Assembly: GCA_038231495.1 (NCBI GenBank)
Contig: JBBRLG010000302.1
Location: 1-8,959 of the forward strand
Source of the DNA: JBBRLG01 sp038231495
Lineage (GTDB): Bacteria; Planctomycetota; Planctomycetia; Gemmatales; Gemmataceae
Direction: 5' to 3'
DNA length: 8,959 bases
The notes under the pieces are model-generated. The model made no database searches. It saw only the letters and a program-made list of their open reading frames with translations, and was not told the DNA's origin. The position numbers were made by a program, and so were the translations under genes. Positions within the stretch are counted from its first letter, which is position 1, and each line of letters starts with the position of its first letter. Positions 7,667 through 8,959 of this stretch are shown in pieces.

Positions 7667-7735
7667 AGTACTCGATCAATGGCATCCACTCCACCCCCCC
7701 CTACCCCCCCTTCGCAAGGGGGGGACAAGTTGGCG
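7614..7735. repeat. G/C-tract inverted-repeat element overlapping the receiver-ATPase stop codon
   Basis: The left arm (7614-7653) and right arm (7693-7735) are near-perfect reverse complements, differing by two substitutions and three single-base indels in the homopolymer runs. They are separated by a 39-nt loop. Both arms end in cgccaac/gttggcg. Each arm also contains its own hairpin: C6-TTACGAA-G7 on the left and C7-TTCGCAA-G7 on the right. The element begins inside the receiver-ATPase gene, whose TGA stop (7664-7666) lies in the loop. Similar C-tract/G-tract repeats occur, as I recall, in many copies in planctomycetes and cyanobacteria. It may work as a 3'-end hairpin or be a non-autonomous mobile element. 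Confidence 0.75.
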
Positions 7736-7787
7736 GTGAACGGTTACTTCCACGACTTCCCACAACCCTTGAAAACGCAGTGCAACC

Positions 7788-8855
7788 ATGCACCCCATTC
7801 CCCAGCTGATTCCCGGTCATCTTCAACCGCCCTGCGCCCACCCCTCGCTTGCGAAGTTGGTAAATCATTGCGAGGCGTTCGACAAAATCTGTCAACCGGC
7901 CAGTGAGCTGGACGACCCCGACGACGACTTCCTGGCCTGGCTGGTTGAAGAGTTGTGGGCGTTGACGCAAAAGATTTGTGCGGAGATCGACGTGCTGGAG
8001 CGGGTGCCGTCTCTCCAGGCAACCCTGCGTGAAATTCGGCACCACCACTTCGAGCCGAAAGTCCTCCGCTGGTACCGGATGAACGACGAGTTCGACCGCT
8101 TCTGGACCAAGCCCGCCGGCTATTCGGGCGACTACCACACCATCGAACTGCTCTGCCAAAACGAACCGCCGCTGGCGCGCTTCGAGGACGTTTTCCTGAA
8201 CCACCTGCTGCGCTGCACGATGGCCAGGCAGCACTGGAACAAGGTGTTGGCCCACACCAAATTCCTGCTGCGCGTCCTGGAAACGAGCACGAACACCTAC
8301 GTCAAGATTCTGGACGCCGGTTGCGGGCCGAGCCACGACGTGCGCGAAACGATGCGCTGGCTGCAGCACGAGTGCATGGGGGAAATGCTCCTCACCGACC
8401 TCGACCCCCAGGCCTTGCGCTTCTCGAAAGCGAAGCTCAAGAACGTGCGGCACGGCATCAACTTTAGCTTCGCGCAGGAAGACGTTCTAAAAACCGTCCG
8501 CCGGCTGCACCAGCAAGGCGAGGCCGGCACATTCGACGCGATCATTTTCGGCGGCCTCTTCGATTACATTCCCGACCGGGTCTTGCGGCTGGTGCTGAAG
8601 CAGTCCCGCCACCTACTTAAAACGAGTGGTGAGATGCTGTTCTCGCAAGTATCCCGCGACAACCCGGACCGAACGTTCATGAAGTGGTTCGGCGACTGGG
8701 AGCTGATCGAGCGCAGCGAAGACGACCTGACGGCCCTCTGCACGGAGGCCGAAATCCCGGCGGAACAGGTGTGCATGTGGCGGGAGCGCTCCAACTGCGC
8801 CATCCTGTGTCACATCGCCAAGCAAGGGCCGCCCAAATACCACGCACGGGCGTAA
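7788..8855 (+). CDS. Class I SAM-dependent methyltransferase, possibly related to PhcB-type 3-OH fatty acid methyl ester synthases
   Basis: The 355-residue protein has a helical N-terminal part (about 1-105), a conserved-looking KPAGYSGDY segment (108-116), and a C-terminal Rossmann methyltransferase domain (about 170-345). SAM-binding features are motif I KILDAGCGP (Asp176, Gly178, Gly180), an acidic strand end LLTDLDP (Asp204/Asp206), and EDVL (Asp232). A motif IV-like strand reads IIFGGLFDYIPD, roughly 250-261. No signal peptide or membrane segment is seen. The (K/R)PxGYxGDY segment next to a SAM domain matches my memory of proteins annotated as extracellular factor 3-hydroxypalmitic acid methyl ester biosynthesis proteins; this cannot be verified here, and the substrate could be something else. 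The ATG at 7788 is the first possible start, because an in-frame TGA lies at 7770. No Shine-Dalgarno sequence precedes it. It sits 121 bp after the receiver-ATPase gene, beyond the G/C-tract repeat, and 7736-7787 shows no obvious promoter. Confidence 0.85.
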   Translation: MHPIPQLIPGHLQPPCAHPSLAKLVNHCEAFDKICQPASELDDPDDDFLAWLVEELWALTQKICAEIDVLERVPSLQATLREIRHHHFEPKVLRWYRMNDEFDRFWTKPAGYSGDYHTIELLCQNEPPLARFEDVFLNHLLRCTMARQHWNKVLAHTKFLLRVLETSTNTYVKILDAGCGPSHDVRETMRWLQHECMGEMLLTDLDPQALRFSKAKLKNVRHGINFSFAQEDVLKTVRRLHQQGEAGTFDAIIFGGLFDYIPDRVLRLVLKQSRHLLKTSGEMLFSQVSRDNPDRTFMKWFGDWELIERSEDDLTALCTEAEIPAEQVCMWRERSNCAILCHIAKQGPPKYHARA

Positions 8856-8872
8856 TCGTAAGAGCGCCAACG

Positions 8873-8889
8873 GCTCTTTGGAGTGCGGC
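8873..8889. repeat. Right copy of the 17-base inverted repeat, after the methyltransferase gene
   Basis: gctctttggagtgcggc is the exact reverse complement of bases 1-17. It starts 17 bases after the TAA stop at 8853-8855. Its first five bases (gctct) also pair with agagc at 8861-8865 to give a small 5-bp hairpin with a 7-nt loop. The adjoining bases continue directly into the large inverted repeat at 8893-8959, so the 17-mer is probably the outer part of one composite repetitive element. Confidence 0.6.
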
Positions 8890-8892
8890 GGC

Positions 8893-8959
8893 TCGACGCC
8901 GCTTTCTTTCTTTGCCGAGGCGTCGGGTCTCGCAAAAGAAAGAAAGAAAGCGGCGTCGA
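8893..8959. repeat. 21-bp inverted repeat with TTTC/AAAG tracts, possible terminator
   Basis: Bases 8893-8913 are perfectly complementary to 8939-8959, with a 25-nt loop. Each arm joins a GC-rich block (tcgacgccgc) to a (TTTC)n or (AAAG)n tract. Aligned from the GC block outward, the right arm carries one additional AAAG unit plus an A compared with the left, as expected for slippage in a tetranucleotide repeat. The pairing may continue beyond the window edge. Located 37 bases after the methyltransferase stop codon, it could end that transcript, but there is no uninterrupted T-run and it may simply be a dispersed repeat. Confidence 0.6.

Noticed and set aside
7679..7906. Short plus-strand frame starting in the G/C-tract repeat
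   Set aside because: It reads through the repeat as Pro-rich sequence and overlaps the methyltransferase start out of frame, with no support for translation.
7701..8453. Minus-strand 250-codon open frame opposite the methyltransferase
   Set aside because: It is antisense to clear SAM-binding motifs, it ends inside the G/C-tract repeat, and it resembles no family I recognise.

Overview
This GC-rich window holds three plus-strand protein genes separated by unusually palindromic spacers. The organism is most likely a planctomycete, possibly of the Gemmata type. That guess rests on the GC-rich coding, a giant kinase-ATPase-hybrid histidine kinase fusion, and high-copy-looking palindromes in the spacers. 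No taxonomic marker gene is present, so it is an inference.

Layout. Bases 1-122 carry a 17-base repeat arm and a possible promoter. Bases 123-6494 encode a 2123-residue signalling protein. Its domains in order are: Ser/Thr protein kinase, STAND/AAA-type ATPase, TPR-like helical array, GAF, coiled coil, histidine kinase (HisKA plus HATPase), two receiver domains and a C-terminal Hpt domain. Bases 6495-6721 contain a 133-bp element with 25-bp terminal inverted repeats, then a perfect 26-bp palindrome. Bases 6722-7666 encode a receiver domain fused to an RsbW-like ATPase domain. A G/C-tract inverted repeat (7614-7735) overlaps the end of that gene and supplies its last residues and stop codon. 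Bases 7788-8855 encode a class I SAM-dependent methyltransferase. It resembles, from memory, the proteins annotated as 3-hydroxypalmitic acid methyl ester (PhcB-type) biosynthesis proteins. The window ends in a 21-bp inverted repeat, preceded by an inverted copy of the 17-base sequence that opens the window.

How the genes may work together. Protein 1 has every module of a His-Asp-His-Asp relay except a final output receiver. Protein 2 is a receiver with an effector-like kinase domain, so it is a natural candidate for that last Asp. The methyltransferase may make a small methylated signal, or may be another output. A sensor kinase, a receiver-ATPase and a PhcB-like methyltransferase side by side recall the phcBSRQ quorum-sensing locus of Ralstonia. 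The methyltransferase resemblance is a motif-level recollection and the functional link is a hypothesis.

The three genes are co-directional but separated by 227 and 121 bp, so a single tight operon is not assured. I found no tRNA, rRNA, CRISPR array, transposase or integrase.
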